Shown piece after piece: positions 1 through 6,149 of a DNA stretch of 7,880 bases. A model generated the notes under the pieces. That model had not been told where the DNA came from, did not search any database, and was given only the letters and a program-made list of their open reading frames with translations. The stretch covers positions 1 to 7,880 of the forward strand of contig JAAAOD010000108.1 of the NCBI GenBank assembly GCA_009908535.1, read 5' to 3'. Each line of letters begins with the position of its first letter. The stretch's first letter is position 1. The DNA comes from Verrucomicrobiota bacterium. GTDB lineage: Bacteria > Verrucomicrobiota > Verrucomicrobiia > Opitutales > Oceanipulchritudinaceae. The translations under genes were made by a program, and so were the position numbers.

Positions 1-37
1 AAGGCACCCTGCGGGCCGCCTCCCTGCTCGGCCCCCC

Positions 38-60
38 GTAACGATTCAGCGGCACGGTCC
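38..60. repeat. Degenerate family A half-unit, copy 1
   Basis: This stretch resembles a decayed left arm of the family A palindrome that follows it. It aligns with 142-164 at the same 104-bp offset as the two full copies, with about 16 of 23 positions identical. The tandem unit is therefore probably a composite of one decayed arm and one intact palindrome, duplicated once. The resemblance is imperfect, so the call is tentative. Confidence 0.4.
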
Positions 61-131
61 CCGTAGCGAATCAGCGACAGCGATTCGGTCCGCAATCCGA
101 ACGGCTGTCGCCCGTTCGCTACCCCGGAGGC
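53..131. repeat. Family A palindromic repeat, full copy 1 (79 bp)
   Basis: The core is an imperfect inverted repeat: left arm 63-88 (begins GTAGCGAA, contains GCGACAGC, ends TTCGG), an 8-nt loop at 89-96, and right arm 97-122 (begins CCGAA, contains GCTGTCGC, ends TTCGCTAC). The 26-nt arms pair at 21 positions. The flank CCCCGGAGGC follows. The same 79 bp recurs at 157-235 with two substitutions (57 G to A, 89 T to C). It looks like a REP or BIME-type extragenic element. I cannot say which protein, if any, mobilises it. Confidence 0.85.
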
Positions 132-141
132 GGGAATCCCC

Positions 142-164
142 GTGGCGGATCGGCGACACGATCC
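142..164. repeat. Degenerate family A half-unit, copy 2
   Basis: This is the counterpart of 38-60, lying between the two full family A copies. It looks like a decayed left arm: GTGGCGGATC stands where intact arms have GTAGCGAATC, followed by GGCGACA. It is 104 bp from its partner, the same distance that separates the full copies. Confidence 0.4.
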
Positions 165-235
165 CCGTAGCGAATCAGCGACAGCGATTCGGCCCGCAAT
201 CCGAACGGCTGTCGCCCGTTCGCTACCCCGGAGGC
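157..235. repeat. Family A palindromic repeat, full copy 2 (79 bp), overlapping the waaA 3' end
   Basis: Left arm 167-192, loop 193-200 and right arm 201-226 repeat copy 1 almost exactly, 104 bp downstream. Read on the minus strand, the right flank and arm give CCT CCG GGG TAG, which are the last three codons (Pro-Pro-Gly) and the stop of waaA. The element is thus partly inside the gene and may also act as a 3' hairpin on the waaA transcript. No T-run follows it, so it is not a standard intrinsic terminator. Confidence 0.85.
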
Positions 236-1524
236 AACAGATCCAGCAGCGCCGCCGCCGTGCGGGCGGTGGCCCCGCGGCTGGATTCGATAAAGGCGCG
301 GGCGCGCCGGCCCATGGCGGTCCGTTCTTCCGGATTCTGCAGCAGTTCCCGCACGGCCTTCGTCAGCTCGCCATCGCTGGCGACCGTCCGCGCGGCCCCG
401 TCCTTCGTTAGACGCCGGGCAATATCGCGGAAGTTGGACATTTCCGGGCCGAAGAGAAGCGGTTTCCCGAGGGCCGCCGCTTCCACCGGCGTCTGTCCGC
501 CCGCGTTCGGGGGGAGTGACTTGCCGATGAAAACGACATCGGCCAGCTCCGTCAGCCTGCGCAGTTCGCCGGTCGTATCAGCGACGTAGACCTTGTTTCC
601 GGGCGCTGCCGCCGTTCCGGTGGAACGGAAGTGAAACGGAAACCCGGCTTCTTCGACAACAATGCGGATCTCTCCCCGCCGCTCCGCGTGGCGGGGAACA
701 AGGAGAAGACGTAATTGCGGGAAGGATTCCCGCAAGCGGGCATAGGCGCGCAACAGTGCTTTTTCTTCTCCCGGCCATGTCGAGGAACCAAGAAGGATTT
801 GCGGAGGTTCCCCACCGGAAAAACCGGCCTCGTTCAGCAGCTGCTGGCAGCTTTCAGCATCGAGCTGAGCTTCCACATCGACATCCAGCTTCAGGTTGCC
901 GGTCAGACGGACCTTGTCCGCGGGCAGCCATCCGAGGGCCTGAAACCGCTCCTGGTCGGTTTCACTGCCGGCCAGAATGGCGGCGAGGTGCCGGAACCAA
1001 GCAGTGGTCCAGCGTCGCAGCCGGTGATGCCGACGAAAGGACCGATCCGAGAGCCGACCGTTGATGAGGACCACCGGAATGCTGCGCCGACGGGCCTGGT
1101 GGATATGTTCCGGCCAGAGCTCGCCCTCCATGAGGACGGTCAGATCCGGTTGCAGCCGCCGGAACGTGCGCGCGCTGAAGGGCACAAAATCGAGCGGAAA
1201 GATGCCCTGCCAGACGGTGAGTTCGGCAAGGCGTTCCTTCGCGAGAGCAAACCCGGTGCTGGTTGTTGTCGTCAGCACCACCTCCACATCGTCGCGGGCG
1301 GCGAGCCGCTTCAACAGGGGAATCACGGCAAGGATTTCGCCGACGCTGACCGCCTGGATCCAAATCCTGCGCACCGCCTTGCGGCGGGGAGGGACGTCCT
1401 TTAAAATTCCGAATCGGTGCGCAAATCCTTCCCGGTAGCCCCCCCGACGCCACATCCGCAGCAAATACTTCGGCAACAGCAGCAGGAGCGCGGGAAGAAA
1501 CAAAATGCGGTAGACAATGACCAT
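223..1524 (-). CDS. waaA: 3-deoxy-D-manno-octulosonic acid (Kdo) transferase, WaaA/KdtA
   Basis: The 433-residue product fits the GT30 Kdo transferase family, which moves Kdo from CMP-Kdo to lipid A precursors at the cytoplasmic face of the inner membrane. A hydrophobic N-terminal segment (about residues 5-22) matches the family's membrane anchor. The acceptor-domain motif WIQAVSVGE follows, with Glu63 as the expected catalytic base, then TTTTSTGFALAKE and DLTVLMEGELWPE (about 128-139). The C-terminal donor domain shows LLGSSTWPGEE, a DTTGELRRL stretch, FIGKSL and GGQTPVEAA. Two usually conserved spots differ: the STHxGEE-like motif has Trp for His, and GGHNPLEP appears as GGQTPVEA. Length is normal. 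The start at 1524 is chosen because it retains the anchor; GAAGGA abuts it, too close to be a convincing ribosome-binding site. The stop lies in a family A repeat. Whether one or more Kdo residues are added cannot be told from sequence. Confidence 0.95.
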   Translation of the reverse strand: MVIVYRILFLPALLLLLPKYLLRMWRRGGYREGFAHRFGILKDVPPRRKAVRRIWIQAVSVGEILAVIPLLKRLAARDDVEVVLTTTTSTGFALAKERLAELTVWQGIFPLDFVPFSARTFRRLQPDLTVLMEGELWPEHIHQARRRSIPVVLINGRLSDRSFRRHHRLRRWTTAWFRHLAAILAGSETDQERFQALGWLPADKVRLTGNLKLDVDVEAQLDAESCQQLLNEAGFSGGEPPQILLGSSTWPGEEKALLRAYARLRESFPQLRLLLVPRHAERRGEIRIVVEEAGFPFHFRSTGTAAAPGNKVYVADTTGELRRLTELADVVFIGKSLPPNAGGQTPVEAAALGKPLLFGPEMSNFRDIARRLTKDGAARTVASDGELTKAVRELLQNPEERTAMGRRARAFIESSRGATARTAAALLDLLPPG

Positions 1525-1560
1525 TCCTTCAGCTTCGTACTTTTCCCGAAAGCCAACTTT
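1525..1560. promoter_or_regulatory. 36-bp divergent intergenic region between waaA and the M16 protease gene
   Basis: Only 36 bp separate the two start codons, so both promoters must overlap each other or extend into the opposite gene. On the plus strand, TACTTT (1538-1543) could be a poor -10 hexamer, but I see no matching -35 at normal spacing. No Shine-Dalgarno sequence precedes the M16 start. The regulatory role is inferred from the gene arrangement only. Confidence 0.35.
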
Positions 1561-4371
1561 ATGAACAAGCAGAAAACCTTCTTTCCCCTTATTCTCCTAA
1601 TTGCTTTCTCTGTCAGCGTTGCTTCGGCCGCGCGCCCGTTTCCACACGAAACGGAAGGCAGCGACCTTCCCGCCGACCCGGCGGTGGAGTGGGGGACGCT
1701 CGAGAACGGTATCCGCTACGCCATCCTTCCATGGGAGGAACCGCCCGGACGTCTCAGCCTGCGGCTGCTGGTGGAGGCGGGGAGCTTTCACGAAACCGAC
1801 CGGCAGAAAGGCCTCGCGCATCTCCTCGAACACATGGCCTTCAACGGAACGGAGAATTTTTCCGCCGGGGAGATGGTCGAGTATTTCCAGCGCCTCGGCA
1901 TGGCTTTCGGACCCGACACGAACGCGCATACCGGGTTCAAGGAGACGGTCTACAAGCTGGAGCTGCCGGAGGCGGAAGGGAAAGTCCTCGAGGAAGGCCT
2001 GACTCTCCTGCGGGACTACGCTGACGGCATGCTGCTTGAGGAGGAGGAAATTGAAAAGGAAAAGGGCGTCGTTCTCAGCGAGCTGCGCGACCGCGACACC
2101 CCTGCGTACCGCGCCTACGTTGACGAATTGAAGTTTGCCGCCCCCGAATCCCGTCTCGCGGAACGGCTGCCTATCGGGGACGCCGATGTTGTCCGCATGT
2201 GCACCCGTCAGGACCTCGTCGATTACTACCGCAAGTGGTACATTCCGGAGCGTATGGTCCTCATCGGGGTCGGCGATATCGAGCCGGAACGGTTGCTGGA
2301 AAAGTTCCGCCAGTATTTCGGCGATATGAAAAATCCGGATACGCTGCCGGAGGAACCGGGCGACGGTACCCTCGCGACCGGTGAGGAACGCTTCCGCCTC
2401 TACAGCAACGCGGAACTCCCGCAGGACAGCGTCGGCGTGTACGCAAGGCGCGCCATCGGGCCGCGTCCCGATACGCTCGCGAACCGCGTGGCGCAGATGG
2501 AACGCGGCGTCGCCAACGCCGCCCTTTCCCGCCGCCTGGAACGGCTCAGCAAAAAGGAAAACGCGCCCATCACCGGCGGCTCCGGTTACGATTACCGCTG
2601 GATGGAATTCATCCGCTACACGGGCTTGTCCTTGCCGACGCGCACGGAGGACTGGCGCGCAGCCCTCGACCTCGGCATGCGGGAACTCAAGACCGCGTGG
2701 GAACATGGCTTTACAGAAGCGGAAATAAAAGAAGCGGTGGCCAACCGTATCAACGCCCTCGAGGAGGCCGCCCGCCGCGCCGAAACGCGTAAGAGCCGCG
2801 ACCTTTCCAGCGCGTTGGTCCGCTCCGTGCGGGATAACCGGGTATTTCTCAGTCCGGCCAGCCAGCGCGACCTGCTGGTCCCGGCTCTCGAAAAGGTCAC
2901 TCCCGATTCGGTTACCACGGCCTTCCGGGAGGCATGGGATACGAAGGACCGGCTTGTCTATGTGGGCGGCAACTTCGCCCGGGAAGTGAACGAGTCCTTC
3001 GACCATGCCCGGGAGCTGCCCGCACGCGAACCGGAGCAGGCAACGGCAAAGGCATTCGCCTACACCGAATTTGGTGATCCTTTCGATGTCGTGGAAAACA
3101 ACTACCACAAGGATCTCGACATCCGGCAGGTCAAGTTCGGCAACGGGGTGAAGCTCAACCTCAAGCAAACCGATTTCGAGGCCAACACCCTCCGCGTCGG
3201 GGTCAGCTTCGGCCATGGCGGCGTTCTCGTTCCCGCCGACCAGCCGGGCCTGCGCATTCTCGCCCAGCAGGCGTTCCTTGCCGGCGGTCTCGGCAAGCAT
3301 ACCGAGGACGAATTGAAGCAGCTCCTCGCCGGGAAAACGGTCAGCCGCGGATTTTCCGTCGAGGGCGATTTTTTCCAGTTGTCAGGAACCACTTCCGAGG
3401 AGGACCTGCTCAGGCAGTTGCAGGTGCTCGCGGCTTACCTCACCGATCCTGCTTTTCGCGAGGAGGGCAGGCGGGTCTTTTTTCGCCAGCTTGACGCCCT
3501 CTACACGCAGCTCGAACACGATCCCATGGGTATCCTTCAGGACAAGGCCGCCCATTACCTCGCCGGGGAGGATCATCGTTTCGGTTTCCCGGAACGCGGG
3601 GAACTGGAGGCGCGCACCATGGCGGAAGTCCGTGACTGGATGACGGAAGCGCTCGCCAGAGGTTATCTGGAAATTGCCGTCGTCGGGGACTTTTCGGATC
3701 CGGAGGGCGTCATTGAACAGGTGCGCTCCACCTTTGGCGCGCTTCCAGAGAGGACCGCGGAGTACGAACGCCGGCCCGGTCTTCGCCGGGTCGCCTTTCC
3801 CTCCGACGCGGAAAAGAAGACGTATTCCTATGTCACTACGGGCAACCGGGCCGTGACCACCGTCAACTGGGGGACCACCGGCCAGACCGATATCAAAAAA
3901 GTCCGCCGCCTGAGCCTGCTCGCACGCGTCTTTTCCGATCGCATGCGCGTACAGATCCGCGAGGCCATCGGGGAGGCCTACAGCCCCTATGCCTACAACA
4001 ACAGCAGCGAGGTGTATCCGAAATATGGCTTTATCCGGGCCCTTGTCGGCGTCGATCCGGAACAGGCCGAACAGATCGAGGGGATGCTTTTCGACATCGC
4101 GGAAGATCTTGTCACGGACGGAATCAGCGAGGATGAGCTCGTCCGCGCCGTCGAACCGGTGAAGAACCAGATCGAGGAATACCGGCGCAGCAACGGCTAC
4201 TGGCTCAACAGCGTCCTTCAACGCGCCCAGGCCCAGCCCGAGCGCCTCGATTGGGCCCGCAGCTTCGCCGATTTCTGGGACACCGTGAAACCGTCGGAAC
4301 TCGAGGCCCTCGCCGAAAAATACCTGGTCCCGGAAAATGCCGTGCCCGTCCAGGTGGTTCCGCGCTCCTGA
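1561..4371 (+). CDS. Exported M16-family zinc metallopeptidase (PqqL-like, two-module)
   Basis: The 936-residue product is an inverzincin of peptidase family M16. Residues 1-23 form a signal peptide: Lys near the start, a hydrophobic run (FFPLILLIAF), and an Ala-Ser-Ala cleavage site before Ala24. It therefore probably acts in the periplasm or on the outer membrane's inner side. The zinc motif HLLEH lies at 87-91, with His87 and His91 as ligands and Glu90 catalytic. The third ligand comes from the EKGVVLSE segment (Glu167 or Glu174). The C-terminal half lacks HxxEH, as usual, but keeps the Arg800/Tyr807 pair (REAIGEAY) that helps bind substrate in the family. Length matches large bacterial members such as E. 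coli PqqL. The start at 1561 is preferred because it yields a proper signal peptide; an upstream in-frame ATG at 1417 lies inside waaA and would bury it. The natural substrate is unknown; peptide clearance is a guess from the family. Confidence 0.93.
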   Translation: MNKQKTFFPLILLIAFSVSVASAARPFPHETEGSDLPADPAVEWGTLENGIRYAILPWEEPPGRLSLRLLVEAGSFHETDRQKGLAHLLEHMAFNGTENFSAGEMVEYFQRLGMAFGPDTNAHTGFKETVYKLELPEAEGKVLEEGLTLLRDYADGMLLEEEEIEKEKGVVLSELRDRDTPAYRAYVDELKFAAPESRLAERLPIGDADVVRMCTRQDLVDYYRKWYIPERMVLIGVGDIEPERLLEKFRQYFGDMKNPDTLPEEPGDGTLATGEERFRLYSNAELPQDSVGVYARRAIGPRPDTLANRVAQMERGVANAALSRRLERLSKKENAPITGGSGYDYRWMEFIRYTGLSLPTRTEDWRAALDLGMRELKTAWEHGFTEAEIKEAVANRINALEEAARRAETRKSRDLSSALVRSVRDNRVFLSPASQRDLLVPALEKVTPDSVTTAFREAWDTKDRLVYVGGNFAREVNESFDHARELPAREPEQATAKAFAYTEFGDPFDVVENNYHKDLDIRQVKFGNGVKLNLKQTDFEANTLRVGVSFGHGGVLVPADQPGLRILAQQAFLAGGLGKHTEDELKQLLAGKTVSRGFSVEGDFFQLSGTTSEEDLLRQLQVLAAYLTDPAFREEGRRVFFRQLDALYTQLEHDPMGILQDKAAHYLAGEDHRFGFPERGELEARTMAEVRDWMTEALARGYLEIAVVGDFSDPEGVIEQVRSTFGALPERTAEYERRPGLRRVAFPSDAEKKTYSYVTTGNRAVTTVNWGTTGQTDIKKVRRLSLLARVFSDRMRVQIREAIGEAYSPYAYNNSSEVYPKYGFIRALVGVDPEQAEQIEGMLFDIAEDLVTDGISEDELVRAVEPVKNQIEEYRRSNGYWLNSVLQRAQAQPERLDWARSFADFWDTVKPSELEALAEKYLVPENAVPVQVVPRS

Positions 4372-4430
4372 TCCGTCCATGCGCGCGCTTGCACCGGGTT
4401 TTCATCCCTGCCACCTTAGAAGTTTCGATC

Positions 4431-5246
4431 ATGGAGTCCTCATTCGACCGTATCCAGTCCGCCTTTACGAAAGCCGCTGCCGAGAACCGTGCCTGCTTTA
4501 TCGCCTATGTCTGTGCCGGTGATCCGAACCCGGACACCTCCCTTGAGGTTTGCCGCTCCCTGATCGAGGAGGGCACCGACATCCTCGAACTCGGCGTCCC
4601 GTTCTCCGATCCGCTCGCCGACGGGCTCACCAACCAACTGGCCGCCGAACGCGCACTCGCCGGCGGCATGAATCAGGAAAGGGTCTTCCAGCAGGTGGCG
4701 GCCATCCGGGAATTTTCCGAGGTCCCCATCGTCTTCTACACCTACTATAATCTCGTTTTCGCCAGGGGAATCGATGCTTACGCACAGCGCGCCGCCGCCG
4801 CCGGGGTCGATGCCTTGCTGACACTGGATTTGCCGCCCGAAGAGGCCGGAGAGCTTGCAACCGCCTGCGCCAGATACGGTCTCAAAACCGTCTTCATCGC
4901 CGCACCGACCTCGCCCCCGGAGCGGCTCCGCCTCATCGCCGAACACACGACAGGCTTCGTCTACTACGTCAGCCGCGAGGGCGTGACCGGAGAACGAAAA
5001 TCCATGGCCGGCAATCTGGACGAAAAAGTCGCTGCCATTCAGGCCGTTACGGACCGGCCCCTCGTCGTCGGCTTCGGCATCTCCACCGCCGACCACGTCC
5101 GACAGGTCGCCTCCGTCGCCGATGGAGCCGTTGTCGGCAGCGCCCTCGTCAACTGTATCGCCCGCCAGCCCGACCAGCCCGAAAAGATCCTTCACGAGCT
5201 CCGCGCAAAAATGCGTGAACTGACCGCCGGACTCCAGCGCGGGTAG
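4431..5246 (+). CDS. trpA: Tryptophan synthase alpha chain
   Basis: The 271-residue TIM-barrel protein cleaves indole-3-glycerol phosphate to indole and glyceraldehyde 3-phosphate. Its partner TrpB then joins indole to serine in the last step of tryptophan synthesis in the cytoplasm. The catalytic pair is present: Glu53 in LELGVPFSD and Asp64 in PLADG, matching E. coli Glu49 and Asp60. Phosphate-binding loops GFGIS (214-218) and GSALV (236-240) and the SREGVTG loop (181-187) are intact. The residue after Asp64-Gly65 is Leu66 where most TrpA proteins have Pro, so the usual DGPTIQ reads DGLTNQ. The ATG at 4431 gives the normal family N-terminus; longer versions would overlap the M16 gene. It lies 59 bp after that gene and 78 bp before rpmJ. 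No trpB flanks it in the window, which is unusual since the pair is normally adjacent. Confidence 0.96.
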   Translation: MESSFDRIQSAFTKAAAENRACFIAYVCAGDPNPDTSLEVCRSLIEEGTDILELGVPFSDPLADGLTNQLAAERALAGGMNQERVFQQVAAIREFSEVPIVFYTYYNLVFARGIDAYAQRAAAAGVDALLTLDLPPEEAGELATACARYGLKTVFIAAPTSPPERLRLIAEHTTGFVYYVSREGVTGERKSMAGNLDEKVAAIQAVTDRPLVVGFGISTADHVRQVASVADGAVVGSALVNCIARQPDQPEKILHELRAKMRELTAGLQRG

Positions 5247-5251
5247 GGGGC

Positions 5252-5266
5252 ATTCCCGCCGGGAAT
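5252..5266. terminator. Small hairpin after trpA, possible weak terminator
   Basis: ATTCCCG and CGGGAAT form a short perfect stem starting 6 bp after the trpA stop. The bases after it (TCCTGTTGAC) contain no T-run, so it is not a convincing intrinsic terminator. It may instead stabilise the trpA 3' end. Confidence 0.3.
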
Positions 5267-5271
5267 TCCTG

Positions 5272-5300
5272 TTGACAGGCCAGATAGGCGCGTCTTTTTT
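5272..5300 (+). promoter_or_regulatory. Possible promoter for rpmJ-rpmE
   Basis: A perfect -35 hexamer TTGACA lies at 5272-5277. At 17-bp spacing the -10 position reads TTTTTT, which matches TATAAT at only three positions. The location, about 50 bp before the rpmJ start, is sensible and would uncouple the ribosomal pair from trpA. The weak -10 keeps the confidence low. Confidence 0.35.
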
Positions 5301-5324
5301 CCTCCGTTTTAACCGTTTCCAAAA

Positions 5325-5450
5325 ATGAAAGTAGCATCCTCCCTCAAGTCGTTGAAAACGCGTCACCCGGATTGCCAGGTGGTCCGTCGGCGCGGTCGCG
5401 TCTACGTCATCTGTAAATCCAACCCGCGCTTTAAAGCCCGTCAGGGTTGA
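5325..5450 (+). CDS. rpmJ: 50S ribosomal protein L36, non-zinc (YkgO-like) form
   Basis: This 41-residue protein is easily missed because of its length. It reads MKVASSLKSLKTRHPDC, then a basic stretch, VYVICKSNPRFKARQG, and a stop. It closely resembles the alternative L36 of E. coli (YkgO) in the HPDCQ and VICKSNPRFKA segments. Zinc-type L36 uses Cys11, Cys14, Cys27 and His33. By alignment here the first is His14 and the last is Phe36, while Cys17 and Cys30 remain, so a normal zinc site is not expected. L36 binds 23S rRNA in the large subunit. It lies 46 bp upstream of rpmE in the same direction, probably one transcript. No clear Shine-Dalgarno precedes the ATG. The chain ends at ARQG, without YkgO's extra lysine tail. 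Confidence 0.93.
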   Translation: MKVASSLKSLKTRHPDCQVVRRRGRVYVICKSNPRFKARQG

Positions 5451-5481
5451 ACATTCCTCGCGACATTCCCAGCTTCCCATT

Positions 5482-5487
5482 GGAGGT
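5482..5487 (+). promoter_or_regulatory. Ribosome-binding site of rpmE
   Basis: GGAGGT lies 9 bases before the ATG at 5497. It is the clearest Shine-Dalgarno sequence in the window. The M16, trpA, rpmJ and M42 starts lack a comparable site. Confidence 0.75.
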
Positions 5488-5496
5488 CACCCGCTC

Positions 5497-5745
5497 ATGA
5501 AGGAAAAAATCCATCCCAAAACCCATCCGGTCTGCTTCCGCGATGTCTCCACCGGTAAGAATTTCCTCACCCGGTCCACCGTTAAGTCCGACAAAACCGA
5601 GACGATCGACGGGGTCGAATATCAGGTCGTCGTCCGCGATATCACCATGGATTCCCATCCCGTCTACACCGGCGAAAAACGCTTCGTCGACTCCGCCGGC
5701 CGCGTCGAGAAATTCCAGAACAAGTTCCGCCGCCGCCGCCGGTAG
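5497..5745 (+). CDS. rpmE2: 50S ribosomal protein L31, type B (non-zinc)
   Basis: The 82-residue protein begins MKEKIHP and carries SHPVYTGEKR, the signatures of L31, followed by GRVEKFQNKF and an arginine-rich end. The zinc-binding cysteines of type A L31 are absent; the only cysteine is Cys13. A middle insertion (IDGVEYQVVVRDI) is typical of type B. L31 sits at the central protuberance and helps bridge the two subunits. It follows rpmJ by 46 bp and is closed by an intrinsic terminator about 50 bp after its stop. The L36/L31 pairing resembles the rpmE2-rpmJ2 (ykgM-ykgO) pair that Zur controls in enterobacteria, in the opposite order. I see no Zur-like box upstream, so zinc control here is not supported by sequence. 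The five terminal Arg codons contain a GCC/CCG run but read through cleanly. Confidence 0.95.
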   Translation: MKEKIHPKTHPVCFRDVSTGKNFLTRSTVKSDKTETIDGVEYQVVVRDITMDSHPVYTGEKRFVDSAGRVEKFQNKFRRRRR

Positions 5746-5795
5746 TCCGCCGCCGCGAATGTCGGAAACGCGCCGCGTTTCCCCCCGCTTTTCCC

Positions 5796-5829
5796 AAGGC
5801 CTTCCGGATCTCCGGAAGGTCTTCTTTTT
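5796..5829 (+). terminator. Intrinsic terminator of rpmJ-rpmE2
   Basis: CCTTCCGGA (5800-5808) and TCCGGAAGG (5811-5819) form a perfect stem. It extends outward through 5796-5799 and 5820-5823 with one G-T pair, to about 13 bp in total. TCTTCTTTTT (5820-5829) follows directly. It is a textbook Rho-independent terminator, about 50 bp after the rpmE2 stop. The family B repeats begin six bases later. Confidence 0.92.
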
Positions 5830-5835
5830 GGCGTA

Positions 5836-5857
5836 GCCGAACTCGTAAGAGTTTGGC
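5836..5857. repeat. Family B hairpin repeat, copy 1
   Basis: Arms GCCGAACTC and GAGTTTGGC enclose the loop GTAA. As RNA from the plus strand this is a 9-bp stem with one G-U pair and a GNRA-class tetraloop. GTA precedes it and CCG follows. It begins six bases after the rpmE2 terminator T-run. Confidence 0.8.
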
Positions 5858-5866
5858 CCGTTGGTA

Positions 5867-5888
5867 GCCGAAGTCGTGAGACTTTGGC
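5867..5888. repeat. Family B hairpin repeat, copy 2
   Basis: Arms GCCGAAGTC and GACTTTGGC enclose GTGA, another GNRA-class loop. Relative to copy 1 the C-G pair at stem position 7 is flipped to G-C, so pairing is kept by changes in both arms. The unit is again preceded by GGTA and followed by CCGT. Confidence 0.8.
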
Positions 5889-5905
5889 CCGTCGCCTCCG
5901 AGGTA

Positions 5906-5927
5906 GCCAAAGTCGTGAGACTTTGGC
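5906..5927. repeat. Family B hairpin repeat, copy 3 (perfect stem)
   Basis: Arms GCCAAAGTC and GACTTTGGC pair at all nine positions around the loop GTGA. GCCTCCGAGGTA leads directly into it. That linker also flanks the family A elements at 118-131 and 222-235 when those are read on the minus strand. A family A arm follows within 10 bp. Confidence 0.8.
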
Positions 5928-5935
5928 CGGGTTGT

Positions 5936-5961
5936 CCGAACGGCTCTCGCTCGTTCGCTAC
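5936..5961. repeat. Family A right arm, isolated
   Basis: This 26-bp segment begins CCGAACGGCT and ends CGTTCGCTAC, matching the right arm of the full elements at 97-122 and 201-226. CTCTCGCT replaces CTGTCGCC in the middle. There is no left arm beside it; a family B hairpin stands upstream instead. Confidence 0.7.
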
Positions 5962-6000
5962 GGCGGCGCCAAGCGGGCCGGAGGTCCGCAAGGAGGATAG

Positions 6001-6040
6001 CCCCGACCAAGCCCCGACGAAGGAGGGGCGCCGGTCGGGG
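6001..6040. repeat. Nested inverted repeat
   Basis: The outer arms CCCCGACC (6001-6008) and GGTCGGGG (6033-6040) are exact complements. Inside them, GCCCC (6011-6015) pairs with GGGGC (6025-6029) around a 9-nt loop, with a small internal loop between the two stems. It could fold as a stable 13-pair structure on either strand. No T-run follows in either direction, so it is not an ordinary terminator. Its relation to families A and B is not visible. Confidence 0.6.
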
Positions 6041-6149
6041 TACAGAGACCAAAAAAACCTTTCACGGCCCGAAGGGCCCGAAGGAGGATCGGCTTTCGCG
6101 GAGTGGTTCCCGGCGGACCTACGGGCTAACGCGCGTGGATTTGGAAGTA

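Noticed and set aside
53..235. CRISPR array
   Set aside because: There are only two full units, they are palindromic and 79 bp long, and the spacer between them contains a decayed copy of the repeat itself; no cas genes are nearby.
142..411. 89-codon open frame on the plus strand
   Set aside because: It translates the family A repeat and then the antisense of waaA.
1417..1560. N-terminal extension of the M16 protease from an upstream ATG
   Set aside because: The 48 extra residues overlap waaA, are low in family likeness and would bury the clear signal peptide that starts at 1561.
1597..3300. 567-codon open frame on the minus strand, opposite the M16 gene
   Set aside because: It lies wholly antisense to a clearly recognised protease gene, its translation shows no domain, and long antisense frames are expected in GC-rich coding DNA.
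3382..4380. 332-codon open frame on the minus strand
   Set aside because: It is antisense to the C-terminal half of the M16 gene and has no recognisable motif.
5247..5324. Zur operator upstream of rpmJ
   Set aside because: No AT-rich palindrome of the TGTTATA...TATAACA type is present in the interval.
4440..5480. 346-codon open frame on the minus strand
   Set aside because: It runs antisense through trpA and rpmJ, both of which have strong family matches.
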